Assembly: GCF_006439025.1 (NCBI RefSeq)
Contig: NZ_RCYZ01000005.1
Location: 124,001 to 188,000 of the forward strand
From: Hymenobacter nivis
GTDB lineage: Bacteria > Bacteroidota > Bacteroidia > Cytophagales > Hymenobacteraceae
Direction of reading: 5' to 3'
DNA length: 64,000 bases
Shown: in pieces, positions 18,375 through 26,677 of the stretch
Layout: the number at the start of each line of letters is the position of its first letter
Numbering within the stretch: position 1 is the first letter of the stretch
The notes under the pieces: generated by a model
What the model was told of the DNA's origin: nothing
What the model saw: the letters and a program-made list of their open reading frames with translations, nothing else
Database searches by the model: none
Program-made: the position numbers and the translations under genes

Positions 18375-20705
18375 ATGACCCAATCTACCCGTATTCGCGC
18401 GGCCCTTTTCTTACTTACGCTGGGCCTGGGGGCCCTGCCGGCGGCGGCCCAGCAGGCGGCCGCGCCCAAAACCGCGCTGCCCGCGGCCGACGCCAAGATG
18501 ACGGCCTTCGTCAGTAACCTGCTGGGCAAAATGACGCCCGAGGAGAAAATCGGCCAGCTCAACCTCGTGTCCGTCGGCTTCACCGTGACGGGGCCCGTGG
18601 TGAGCCAGGGCGTGGACGAGAACATCAAGCAGGGCCGGGTGGGGGCCGTGCTCAACACCTTTACGCCGGTGGCGGCCCGCAAGCTCCAGGAAATGGCCGT
18701 GAAGCAGTCGCGCCTGCACATCCCGCTCATCCTGGGCTTCGACGTGATTCACGGCCACCGCACCATCTTCCCGGTGCCGCTGGGCCTGGCCGCCACCTGG
18801 GACCTGCCCGCCATTGAGCGCAGCGCCCACATTGCGGGCCAAGAAGCCGCCGCCGACGGCATCAACTGGGTGTACTCGCCGATGGTGGACATTGCCCGCG
18901 ACCCGCGCTGGGGCCGCGTGATGGAGGGCGCCGGCGAAGACCCCTACCTGGGCAGCCAGATTGCCCGCGCCATGGTGCACGGCTACCAGGGCCCCACCAA
19001 CGACATGACCCGGCCCGAGAACGTGATGGCCTGCCTTAAGCACTTTGCCCTGTACGGCGCCGCCGAGGCCGGCCGCGACTACAACACCACCGACATGAGC
19101 CGCCAGCGCATGTACAACGAGTACCTGCCCCCCTACCGCGCCGCCGTGGAGGCCGGCGTGGGCTCGGTCATGTCGTCGTTTAACGACGTGAACGGCATTC
19201 CGGCCACGGCCAACAAGTGGCTGATGACGGACTTGCTGCGCACGCAGTGGGGCTTTAATGGCTTCGTGGCCACCGACTACACGGCCATCAACGAGCTGAG
19301 CGCCCACGGCCTGGGCGACGACAAGAAGGTGAGCGAGCTGGCCCTGAACGCGGGCATCGACATGGACATGGTGGGCGAAATTTTCCTGAAAAACCTAGCC
19401 CAGAACATCAAGGACGGCACCGTGAAGCAGGCCGACGTGGACCTGGCCTGCCGCCGCGTGCTGGAGGCCAAGTACCGCCTGGGCCTCTTCACCGACCCCT
19501 ACCACGGCGTGAGCGAAGCCCGCGCCAAGCAGGTGCTTATGCAGCCCGCCTTTGTGCAGGCCGCCCGCGACGTGGCCCGCCGCAGCCTGGTGCTGCTGAA
19601 AAATGAGAACCAGACGCTGCCGCTGAAAAACACGGCCAACATTGCCGTGGTGGGCCCGCTGGCCGACCGGCCCCTGGACATGATCGGCTCCTGGAGCGGG
19701 GCCGGCGACGGCAAGCAGGCGGTTTCCATCCTGCAGGGCATCAAGAACGTGGGCGGCAGCACCATCCGGGTGAGCTACGCGCACGGGGCCAACGTGACGG
19801 AGGACGACCAGATGATTAAGCGCCTCAACGAGAACGGGGCCCAGCTCAACACCGACCCCCGGCCTGCCGACGAGCAGATTGCCGAGGCCGTGCGCAACGC
19901 CCAGGCCGCCGAGGTAATCGTAGCCGTGGTGGGCGAAAGCTCAGGCATGACCGGCGAGGCCGCCAGCCGCGCCGACATTGGCCTGCCCGGCCGCCAGCTC
20001 GACCTGCTCAAGGCCCTGAAGGCCACCGGCAAGCCGCTGGTGGTGGTGCTCTGCAACGGCCGCCCCCTCACACTGCCCTGGGAAGACCAAAACGCCAGCG
20101 CCATGCTCGAAACCTGGTTTGGCGGCACTCAGGCCGGCAACGCGGTGGCCGACGTGCTGTTTGGCCGCTACAACCCCTCGGGCAAGCTCACCATGACGTT
20201 TCCGCGCGCCGTGGGCCAGATTCCGATCTACTATAACCACAAGAGCACCGGCCGCCCCTACGCCGGCGTGCTGCTCGACAAGTACAAGTCGCGCTACCTC
20301 GACCTGCCCAACGACCCGCTCTACCCCTTCGGCTACGGCCTGAGCTACACCACGTTCACGGTATCTAAGCCCAAGCTCAGCGCCGCCAGCATCGGCATGG
20401 CCGGGGCCCTCGACGTAGCCGTGACCGTGCAGAACACCGGCCAAGCCGACGGTGAGGAAGTGGTGCAACTGTACCTGCGCGACGTGGTAGGCACCAGCAC
20501 CCGCCCGGTGCAGGAGCTGAAAAGCTTCCAGAAAGTGCTGCTGAAAAAGGGCGAAAGCCGCCAGCTCACCTTCCACCTCACGGTGGAGGACCTGAAGTTC
20601 TACAACGACGACTTGAAATTCGTGGCCGAGCCCGGCGAGTTCCAAGTAATGGTGGGCAGCAACTCGCGCGACGTGCAGATGGCCTCGTTCACGCTCACGC
20701 AATAG
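18375..20705 (+). CDS. GH3 beta-glucosidase (BglX-like), periplasmic
   Basis: 776 residues from the ATG at 18375; the frame extends upstream only through the repeat. The signal peptide is RIRAALFLLTLGLGALPAAAQQ. The GH3 N-terminal barrel shows KMTPEEKIGQLNL, PLILGFDVIHGHRTIFPVPL, SPMVDIARDPRWGRVMEGAG, and the nucleophile Asp in GFVATDYTAINEL (about residue 300). The C-terminal sandwich (VVVGESSGMTGEAASR) and the FN3-like tail (PFGYGLSYTTF, QNTGQADGEEVVQLYLRD) are complete. It should split the oligosaccharides released by the two GH144-like enzymes into glucose. Pairing of GH144 with GH3 is known from beta-1,2-glucan loci in Bacteroidetes. Confidence 0.92.
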   Translation: MTQSTRIRAALFLLTLGLGALPAAAQQAAAPKTALPAADAKMTAFVSNLLGKMTPEEKIGQLNLVSVGFTVTGPVVSQGVDENIKQGRVGAVLNTFTPVAARKLQEMAVKQSRLHIPLILGFDVIHGHRTIFPVPLGLAATWDLPAIERSAHIAGQEAAADGINWVYSPMVDIARDPRWGRVMEGAGEDPYLGSQIARAMVHGYQGPTNDMTRPENVMACLKHFALYGAAEAGRDYNTTDMSRQRMYNEYLPPYRAAVEAGVGSVMSSFNDVNGIPATANKWLMTDLLRTQWGFNGFVATDYTAINELSAHGLGDDKKVSELALNAGIDMDMVGEIFLKNLAQNIKDGTVKQADVDLACRRVLEAKYRLGLFTDPYHGVSEARAKQVLMQPAFVQAARDVARRSLVLLKNENQTLPLKNTANIAVVGPLADRPLDMIGSWSGAGDGKQAVSILQGIKNVGGSTIRVSYAHGANVTEDDQMIKRLNENGAQLNTDPRPADEQIAEAVRNAQAAEVIVAVVGESSGMTGEAASRADIGLPGRQLDLLKALKATGKPLVVVLCNGRPLTLPWEDQNASAMLETWFGGTQAGNAVADVLFGRYNPSGKLTMTFPRAVGQIPIYYNHKSTGRPYAGVLLDKYKSRYLDLPNDPLYPFGYGLSYTTFTVSKPKLSAASIGMAGALDVAVTVQNTGQADGEEVVQLYLRDVVGTSTRPVQELKSFQKVLLKKGESRQLTFHLTVEDLKFYNDDLKFVAEPGEFQVMVGSNSRDVQMASFTLTQ

Positions 20706-20721
20706 GGCCCCGGCGGGGCCC

Positions 20722-20997
20722 TTATTCCTCCTTCACCGGCCGGGGTTTGCTACCAACGGGGGCGTTGGCCGGGCGGCTGTTTCGGATGAACTTCTGGCCC
20801 AGCGCCTTGGTGTCCTTCACCACGTGGGGGCCCTGGTACGCGCTGGGCTCGCGGGCAGCCGCGCCGGTCACTTTGGGGAGCGGCGCGGCGGCGGGTGCGG
20901 CCGACCGGGGCGGCTTGGCCGGGGCCGTTTGGGCACGGGCGGGGGGCCCCCAGCTCGCCAAAGCCAGGCCGGTTATCAAGGTCAGGGCAGTTTTCAT
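20722..20997 (-). CDS. Small exported Pro/Ala-rich protein of unknown function
   Basis: 91 residues on the reverse strand from the ATG at 20997 (a longer frame to 21060 lacks a signal at its start). A clear signal peptide (MKTALTLITGLALASWGPPARAQ) is followed by a Pro/Ala-rich, low-complexity chain with no recognisable domain and a basic end (SKPRPVKEE). It converges on the GH3 gene. The signal peptide is the main reason to accept it as real. Confidence 0.55.
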   Translation of the reverse strand: MKTALTLITGLALASWGPPARAQTAPAKPPRSAAPAAAPLPKVTGAAAREPSAYQGPHVVKDTKALGQKFIRNSRPANAPVGSKPRPVKEE

Positions 20998-21323
20998 GTG
21001 GGTTGGAAAAAGGTGGTTTAGAACGGGGTGGCCCAGCGGCTTTTGCAGTCGCCGGGCCACTCTTATTTATGGCGCAGCGGCTTCGAATTAGAACGGGGCG
21101 ATCCGGCCATTGCCGAAGGAAGAGCGCGGTGCCCCAAAGACCCCGTTGCGGCGGCCGGGCTGCATACCACGGCCGGTAAGCTGGGGCCCTAACCCGCTGG
21201 CTGTGGGGAAGGTAACGAATAAACTGCCAAGCCGTGAGCCGCCCCGCCCGCGCAAGTGCCCGGCCCGGCCGGGGCCCCGGCCGTATAGGGGCCACACCTG
21301 CACCTTATTACCCACGAGAGAAA
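20998..21323. other. Spacer between two divergent genes
   Basis: This 326-base, GC-rich stretch lies between the small exported protein and the SDR gene. It must hold both promoters, but no clear -33/-7 pair, RNA gene or repeat was found. Frames that run through it are explained by composition. Confidence 0.4.
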
Positions 21324-22091
21324 ATGACGAACCGCTGGAGTTTAACCGGCCGCCGGGCCCTGGTCACGGGCGGCAGCAAGGGCATCGGCTGGGCCGTGGC
21401 CGACGAGCTGCTGGCCTTGGGCGCCGACGTGCTGATAGTGGCCCGCGACGCCGCCGAAGTGGCCGCCGCCGTGGCCGCCTGGACGGCCCAAGGCCTGCCC
21501 GCCGCCGGCGTGGCCGCCGACGTGAGCACCGAGGCCGGCCGCGCCGCCATCTTCGCCGCGGTGCAGGCCCGCGGGCCGGGGCTCGACTTGCTCATTAACA
21601 ACGTGGGCACCAATCTGCGCAAGGCCTTCAACGCCTACTCAGCGGCTGAGTACCAGCGCCTGTTCAGCGTCAACCTGTTCAGCACCATGGAGATGTGCCG
21701 GGCCGCGCACCCGTTACTGAAGGCGTCGGCCCACGCCAGTATCGTGAACGTGGGCTCGGTGGCCGGGCGCTTCGACGTGGGCACCGGGGCCCCTTACAGC
21801 CTCACCAAGGCCGCCGAGGAGCAGCTGGGCCGCAACCTGGCCGTGGAGTGGGCCCCCGACGGCATCCGGGTGAATACAGTGGCGCCCTGGTTCGTCCGCA
21901 CGCCCCTCACCGAGCCGCTGATGGCCCAGCCCGAGTTCCTGCAGAAAGTGGTGGCCCGCACCCCCCTCGGCCGCGCCGGCGAGCCCGCCGAAATTGCCGC
22001 TGCCGTCGCCTTCCTCTGCCTGCCGGGCGCCTCCTACATCACCGGCCAGTGCTTGCTCGCCGACGGCGGCATGAGCGCTAAAGGCCTGTAG
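21324..22091 (+). CDS. Short-chain dehydrogenase/reductase (SDR), tropinone-reductase-like
   Basis: 255 residues from the ATG at 21324. It is a classical SDR: the cofactor motif TGGSKGIG near residue 16, NNVGTN in the middle, and the catalytic Ser (VNVGSVAG) and YSLTK active-site Tyr and Lys. The ending PAEIAAAVAFLCLPGASYITGQCLLADGG is typical. It most resembles plant-type tropinone-reductase-like SDRs found in many bacteria; the substrate is unknown. It is followed by a REP-like repeat and then the 5-oxoprolinase genes, with no sign of co-transcription. Confidence 0.88.
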   Translation: MTNRWSLTGRRALVTGGSKGIGWAVADELLALGADVLIVARDAAEVAAAVAAWTAQGLPAAGVAADVSTEAGRAAIFAAVQARGPGLDLLINNVGTNLRKAFNAYSAAEYQRLFSVNLFSTMEMCRAAHPLLKASAHASIVNVGSVAGRFDVGTGAPYSLTKAAEEQLGRNLAVEWAPDGIRVNTVAPWFVRTPLTEPLMAQPEFLQKVVARTPLGRAGEPAEIAAAVAFLCLPGASYITGQCLLADGGMSAKGL

Positions 22092-22123
22092 CATAGATGC
22101 TAATTCACGCGGCCGAACGGTAT

Positions 22124-22262
22124 GTAGCGTGGACTCTGCGAGTCCGCGGCTCTCGCTTCGTCCTGCCGGTAATCGCTAAACGATTACCGTTCAGCGCTGC
22201 GGACTACAAAGTCCGCACTACAGACCGCGCTACAATCCCGGACTCGCAGAGTCCAGGCTACA
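22124..22262. repeat. REP-like palindromic repeat, copy B (compound)
   Basis: This copy has three units. The outer ends form a 23-base inverted repeat with one mismatch, built on TGGACTCTGCGAGTCC. Inside are the CTCGCTTCGTCCTGCCG core, an added GTAATCG/CGATTAC pair and a GCGGACTACAAAGTCCGC unit. It ends about 30 bases before the pxpB start, so it may form the 5' leader of the oxoproline operon. Confidence 0.88.
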
Positions 22263-22291
22263 CCATCTTTGCGGTTACTCAAGAACCAGCC

Positions 22292-23044
22292 ATGCTGCGC
22301 CCGCAACCCGACGATGTTTCTGTGCCGCCCGGGGCCCCCGCGCAGCTGTACCCGCTGGGCGATGCGGCCGTGGTGGTGCAGTTTGGCGAGGGCATCAGCC
22401 CGGTTACGCACGCGGCTATTCAGGCGTTTGGCGCGCACCTGGCGCAGCACCCATTCACGGGCCTGCGCGAGTGCGTACCCGCGTTCACCACCCTCACCGT
22501 GTACTACGACCCATGGCTGGTGAGCGACGGCGGCCGGCACCCGCCCTACGAAACGGTGGCCGCCACGCTGCGCAAAATGCTGGCCGCCGCGGGGGCCCCG
22601 GCCGTGGCCGCCGAAGCTGATTTGGTAGAAATCCCGGTGTGCTACGGGGACGCATTTGGGCCGGATTTGGAGTTTGTAGCCCACCACGCCGGGCTGTCGG
22701 CGGCCGAGGTAATTGCCCGGCACGCGGCCCCGGAATACCTCGTGCACATGATTGGGTTTGCGCCGGGTTTCCCGTACCTGGGCGGGCTCGATGCGCGGCT
22801 GGCCACGCCCCGGCTGGCCCAGCCGCGCCCGCTGGTACCGGCCGGCACGGTGGGCATCGCGGGGCCCCAGACCGGTATTTACTCACTGCCCACGCCCGGC
22901 GGCTGGCAGCTTATCGGCCGCACGCCGCTCCGGCTGTTCGACGCCGCGTGGGCCGCGCCCAGCCGGCTGCGCGCCGGCCAGCGCCTGCGGTTTGTGCCCA
23001 TCAGCGCAGCGGAATATGCCCGCACCCAGCAGCATGAGCCTTAG
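22292..23044 (+). CDS. pxpB: 5-oxoprolinase subunit PxpB (KipI family)
   Basis: 250 residues from the ATG at 22292; the open frame reaches back through the repeat, but ATG follows it. The KipI/PxpB pattern is clear: YPLGDAAVVVQFG near the start, VPAFTTLTVYYDP, EIPVCYGDAFGPDLEFVAHH, YLVHMIGFAPGFPYLGGLD, and TPRLAQPRPLVPAGTVGIAG followed by TPGGWQLIGRTP. With PxpC and PxpA it forms the ATP-dependent enzyme that opens 5-oxoproline (pyroglutamate) to glutamate. The stop overlaps the pxpC start by 11 bases, a sign of translational coupling. Confidence 0.95.
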   Translation: MLRPQPDDVSVPPGAPAQLYPLGDAAVVVQFGEGISPVTHAAIQAFGAHLAQHPFTGLRECVPAFTTLTVYYDPWLVSDGGRHPPYETVAATLRKMLAAAGAPAVAAEADLVEIPVCYGDAFGPDLEFVAHHAGLSAAEVIARHAAPEYLVHMIGFAPGFPYLGGLDARLATPRLAQPRPLVPAGTVGIAGPQTGIYSLPTPGGWQLIGRTPLRLFDAAWAAPSRLRAGQRLRFVPISAAEYARTQQHEP

Positions 23045-24038
23045 CATTTTGCACCCCGGCCTGCTCACCACCGTACAGGACCTCGGCCGGCCCGGCTACC
23101 AGCACGCCGGCGTGGTGGTGGGCGGCGCCCTGGACGCCGGGGCCCTGCGCGTGGCCAACCTGCTGGTGGGCAACGCCGACGGCGCGGCCGGCCTCGAAAT
23201 CACGCTCCGGGGCCCCCACCTGCGCTTCGACGCCGGCACCCTGTTGGCCCTCACCGGGGCCGACCTCTCCCCCACCCTCGACGGCCAGCCCGTAAAAATG
23301 AACCGGCCCACCTGGGCCCCGGCCAGCGCCGTGCTGGCCTTCGGCGCGCCCCGGGCAGGCTGCCGGGCCTATCTAGCGGTGGCGGGCGGCATAGCCGTAG
23401 CGCCGGTGCTGGGCAGCCGCGCCACCTACCTACGCGCCGGGCTGGGCGGCTGGCACGGCCGCGCCCTGCAAGCCGGCGACCTGCTGCCCGTGGGTCAGCC
23501 GTTGCCCACCGGCCAGCGAATCGCGGCAGAATTAGCTGAAAGCCGAGTGACTATAACCCAGGCCAGTTGGACGCCGGGGCGCCAGCTCTGTCCTGTGCCG
23601 CGCCCCAGCCCCATCATCCGCGCCGTGCGGGGGCCCGAGTACGGGCAGTTTGCGGCGGCGAGTCAGCGGGCGTTTTGGGATGAGCCGTTTGCCATCACGG
23701 CGGCGGCCGACCGCATGGGCTACCGGCTGCAAGGCCCGGCGCTGCGGCGGCTGACGGACGCGGAGTTGCTGTCGAGCGCCGTGACGCACGGCACGGTGCA
23801 GGTGCCGGCCGGCGGCCAGCCCATCGTGCTGCTGGCCGACCGCCAAACCACCGGCGGCTACCCGCGCCTGGCCCAGGTCATCACGGCCGATTTTGGGGCC
23901 CTGGCGCAGGCGGCCCCGGGCCAGGCGCTGCGCTTCCAGGAGGTATCATTGGTCGAGGCACAGGCACTGTACCTTGCGCAGGAGCGCGCCTTGCGGGCGT
24001 TACCGGGGGCCATTCGGCTGCAACTTGCCCGGCCGTAG
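23034..24038 (+). CDS. pxpC: 5-oxoprolinase subunit PxpC
   Basis: 334 residues from the ATG at 23034, overlapping the end of pxpB. Family motifs are [60 protein letters not shown] and a C-terminal [22 protein letters not shown] block. It is the partner of PxpB and activates the 5-oxoproline amide for cleavage. The gene lies in the standard order pxpB-pxpC-pxpA. Confidence 0.95.
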   Translation: MSLSILHPGLLTTVQDLGRPGYQHAGVVVGGALDAGALRVANLLVGNADGAAGLEITLRGPHLRFDAGTLLALTGADLSPTLDGQPVKMNRPTWAPASAVLAFGAPRAGCRAYLAVAGGIAVAPVLGSRATYLRAGLGGWHGRALQAGDLLPVGQPLPTGQRIAAELAESRVTITQASWTPGRQLCPVPRPSPIIRAVRGPEYGQFAAASQRAFWDEPFAITAAADRMGYRLQGPALRRLTDAELLSSAVTHGTVQVPAGGQPIVLLADRQTTGGYPRLAQVITADFGALAQAAPGQALRFQEVSLVEAQALYLAQERALRALPGAIRLQLARP

Positions 24039-24063
24039 CGGTGCCGCGCTTATCATTGCGCCC

Positions 24064-24837
24064 ATGACTTACTCCGTTGATTTGAACTGCGACATGGGCG
24101 AGAGCTTCGGGGCCTGGACCTTGGGGCAGGACGCGGCCGTGCTGCCGTTTGTGACGTCGGCCAACATTGCCTGCGGCTTCCACGCCGGCGACCCGGGCGT
24201 GATGCGGCAAACCGTGCGCGCCGCGTTGGCGCACGGCGTGGCCCTGGGGGTGCACCCGGGGCTGCCCGACTTGGTAGGCTTCGGGCGGCGCGACATGGCC
24301 ATTTCGCCCGAAGAAGCCTTCGACATGGTGGTGTACCAGCTGGGGGCCCTGGGGGCCGTGGCGCGGGCCGAGGGCGGGCGGCTGCACCACCTCAAGCCCC
24401 ACGGGGCCCTCTACAACATGGCCGCCACCAACGCCGCCCTGGCCCAGGCCATTGCCGAAGCCGTGCACCGGGTGCAGCCCGAGCTGGTGCTCTACGGCCT
24501 GGCGGGCAGTGAATTAACCAAAGCCGGCGAGCAGCTGGGGCTGCGCACCGCCCACGAAGTATTCGCCGACCGCACCTACCAGGCCAACGGCACCCTCACC
24601 CCGCGCCGCCAGCCCGACGCAATGGTGACCGACGCCGACACTGCCCTGGCCCAGGTGCTGCGCATGGTGCGCGAGGGCCGGGTGCGCAGCCAGCAGGGCC
24701 CCGACGTGGCCATCCGGGCCGATACGGTGTGCTTGCACGGCGACGGGCCCCACGCCCTGGCGTTTGCCCAGCGGCTGCACGGGGCCCTGGGCGAGGCGGG
24801 CGTACGCCTGGCGGCCGATTTCAGCGGCGCGCGCTGA
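24064..24837 (+). CDS. pxpA: 5-oxoprolinase subunit PxpA (LamB/YcsF family)
   Basis: 257 residues from the ATG at 24064. Typical motifs: [60 protein letters not shown] and the end [13 protein letters not shown]. The fold is a metal-dependent TIM barrel that works with PxpBC on 5-oxoproline. Its stop TGA shares a base with the ATG of the transporter gene, so the last two genes are translationally coupled. Confidence 0.95.
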   Translation: MTYSVDLNCDMGESFGAWTLGQDAAVLPFVTSANIACGFHAGDPGVMRQTVRAALAHGVALGVHPGLPDLVGFGRRDMAISPEEAFDMVVYQLGALGAVARAEGGRLHHLKPHGALYNMAATNAALAQAIAEAVHRVQPELVLYGLAGSELTKAGEQLGLRTAHEVFADRTYQANGTLTPRRQPDAMVTDADTALAQVLRMVREGRVRSQQGPDVAIRADTVCLHGDGPHALAFAQRLHGALGEAGVRLAADFSGAR

Positions 24838-26033
24838 TGGCGGCGGGCAAGCGGTGGTTCGGCGGGGCCAGCCTGGGGGCGGCGTTTCTGATGGCCAACT
24901 CGTCCATCGGGCCGGGGTTTCTGACGCAGACAACGGTGTTCACTCAGCAGCTGCTCACCAGCTTCGGGTTCGTGATTCTGGTGTCGGTGGTGCTGGATGT
25001 GGGGGCCCAGCTCAATACCTGGCGCATTCTCACCGTCAGCGAGTTGCGGGCCCAAGACCTGGCCAACCGGCTGCTACCGGGGCTGGGCTACTTCCTGGCG
25101 GCGATGGTGATTTTGGGCGGCTTTGCCTTCAACATCGGCAACATTGCCGGCTGCGGCCTGGGCCTGAACGTGCTCACGGGCATGAGCTTCGAGCACGGGG
25201 CCCTGGTGAGCTGCGCGGTGGCCCTCACGCTGTTTTGGGTGCAGGAAATTGGCAAAATGCTCGACGGCTTCACCAAGATTCTGGGCACGGTGAAGATTTT
25301 ACTGACCTTGGGCATTGCCTTTAGCGCGCACCCGCCGCTGCTGCAGGCGCTGCACCACACGGTGCTGCCGGCCCAGCTCAGCGCGGCGGCCATCGTCACC
25401 ATCGTGGGCGGCACGGTGGGCGGCTACATCACGTTCTCGGGGGCCCACCGGCTGCTCGACGCGGGCATCAAGGGGCCCGGGCAGCAGGATGTGGTCACGC
25501 GCAGCGCCGTCAGCGGCATCGTCATTTCCACCGTCATGCGGTTCGTGCTGTTTTTGGCCATCGTGGGCGTGCTCAGCCACGGGGCGGTGCTCGACAAGGA
25601 CAACCCCGCGGCGGGCGTGTTCCGCTCGGCGGCCGGCGAGGCGGGCTTCCGCATTTTCGGCATCATTTTGTGGAGCGCGGCCATCTCGTCGGTGGTGGGC
25701 GCGGCCTACACGTCGGTGTCGTTTTTCAAGACGTTCCACCCCGTTTTTGCCCGCCACGAGCGGGCCTGCATTTCGGTGTTCATCGTCCTCTCAACCGGCA
25801 TATTTGTATCAGTCGGCAAGCCCGCTCAACTGCTGGTATTTGCCGGGGCCGTGAACGGGCTAATTCTGCCCATTGCGCTGGGCATTGTGCTGGTGGCCGC
25901 CACCAGCCGCCGCCTCATGGGCGCCTACCGCCACCCCCGCTGGATGCTGGCCGCCGGCTGGGCCGTAGTAGCCATCATGGGGGCCCTGAGCGTGCCCGTG
26001 CTGGTGGCGCAAGTGGGGGCCCTGCTGCGGTAG
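24837..26033 (+). CDS. NRAMP-like transporter of the 5-oxoproline cluster (YcsG-like)
   Basis: 398 residues and about eleven hydrophobic segments. The NRAMP-type start FLMANSSIGPGFLTQTTVF fits the first helix, and GGYITFSGAHRLLDAGIKGP fits helix 6. NRAMP proteins usually carry divalent metals, but this branch occurs next to pxpABC (as YcsG in Bacillus) and is thought to import an organic or metal-linked substrate of that pathway. The ATG overlaps the pxpA stop. A bidirectional hairpin lies 22 bases after the stop and closes the operon. Confidence 0.85.
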   Translation: MAAGKRWFGGASLGAAFLMANSSIGPGFLTQTTVFTQQLLTSFGFVILVSVVLDVGAQLNTWRILTVSELRAQDLANRLLPGLGYFLAAMVILGGFAFNIGNIAGCGLGLNVLTGMSFEHGALVSCAVALTLFWVQEIGKMLDGFTKILGTVKILLTLGIAFSAHPPLLQALHHTVLPAQLSAAAIVTIVGGTVGGYITFSGAHRLLDAGIKGPGQQDVVTRSAVSGIVISTVMRFVLFLAIVGVLSHGAVLDKDNPAAGVFRSAAGEAGFRIFGIILWSAAISSVVGAAYTSVSFFKTFHPVFARHERACISVFIVLSTGIFVSVGKPAQLLVFAGAVNGLILPIALGIVLVAATSRRLMGAYRHPRWMLAAGWAVVAIMGALSVPVLVAQVGALLR

Positions 26034-26055
26034 CCGGCGCCGAAACGCCCCGCAA

Positions 26056-26089
26056 AAAGCCCCGTCGCAAGTGCTTGCGGCGGGGCTTT
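26056..26089. terminator. Bidirectional terminator after the oxoproline operon
   Basis: AAAGCCCCG and CGGGGCTTT form a stem extended by CGCAAG/CTTGCG, with A tracts before and T after. It lies between two converging genes and can stop transcription from both. Confidence 0.75.
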
Positions 26090-26114
26090 CAAACGGAATG
26101 GAAACGACTAAAAA

Positions 26115-26381
26115 CTAGTCTTTCGGCTTCACTTTCATTTTGTTGCGCTTGCCTTTCACTTTGGCATCCTTGGGCACCACAATGGCGTTGGGGTCCGTGG
26201 TGGTCGACTCTACCGTGGTGGTCGTGGTGCTCGGCGCAGGAGCCGCGGCGGGGTCCGGGGTCATGGCCGGAGCGGGCGTGGGCGTGGTCGTCTGCTGGGT
26301 CGTGGTGGTGGTGGTTTGGGCGCTGGCCGAGTAGCTACCGGCGACGCACAACAGGGCGAGGAGAATGAGTTGCTTTTTCAA
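26115..26381 (-). CDS. Small exported Thr/Pro-rich protein
   Basis: 88 residues; the TTG at 26381 is chosen because it starts a good signal peptide (KKQLILLALLCVAGSYSASAQ). The mature part is Thr-, Gln-, Pro- and Ala-rich (runs of TTTTTT, PTPAPAMTP, STTTTTVESTTT) and ends in a basic segment KVKGKRNKMKVKPKD. Such a chain is likely unfolded; no function can be assigned. Small Thr-rich exported proteins of this kind recur in Hymenobacter-like genomes (general impression, not searched). Confidence 0.6.
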   Translation of the reverse strand: MKKQLILLALLCVAGSYSASAQTTTTTTQQTTTPTPAPAMTPDPAAAPAPSTTTTTVESTTTDPNAIVVPKDAKVKGKRNKMKVKPKD

Positions 26382-26677
26382 GGGAATGAAGGATTTGGTG
26401 AACGAACCCGCACCAACCGAGTGCGGGGTTTGAGCTGCCTTAAACGGCAATGGTCAAAAAAGTATTGCCTTTTGCTCACTTTTTTTTCACAAACCGTCCT
26501 TCTTTTCTCTCAGCCGAGGCCCCAGCGGCGCGGCGGCAGCGCAAAACCAGGGGCCCCGAATTACAGAAAAAAGCACCCCTTTTGGCGGCCCAAAAAGCAA
26601 GCCGTAGCGGGGCCCTAGCCGGCGCTCCGCTACGGCTGAGCTGCTCCAAACGCATTGTTTGGGCCCTGCCCGGGGCC
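26382..26677. other. Spacer with two hairpins
   Basis: The hairpin AACCCGCAC (26405-26413) with GTGCGGGGTT (26421-26430) lies just upstream of the small exported protein gene. A second one, AGCCGTAGCGG (26600-26610) with CCGCTACGGCT (26627-26637), lies downstream of the esterase gene. A long T-rich run (about 26478-26512) separates them. No gene was found. Confidence 0.4.
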
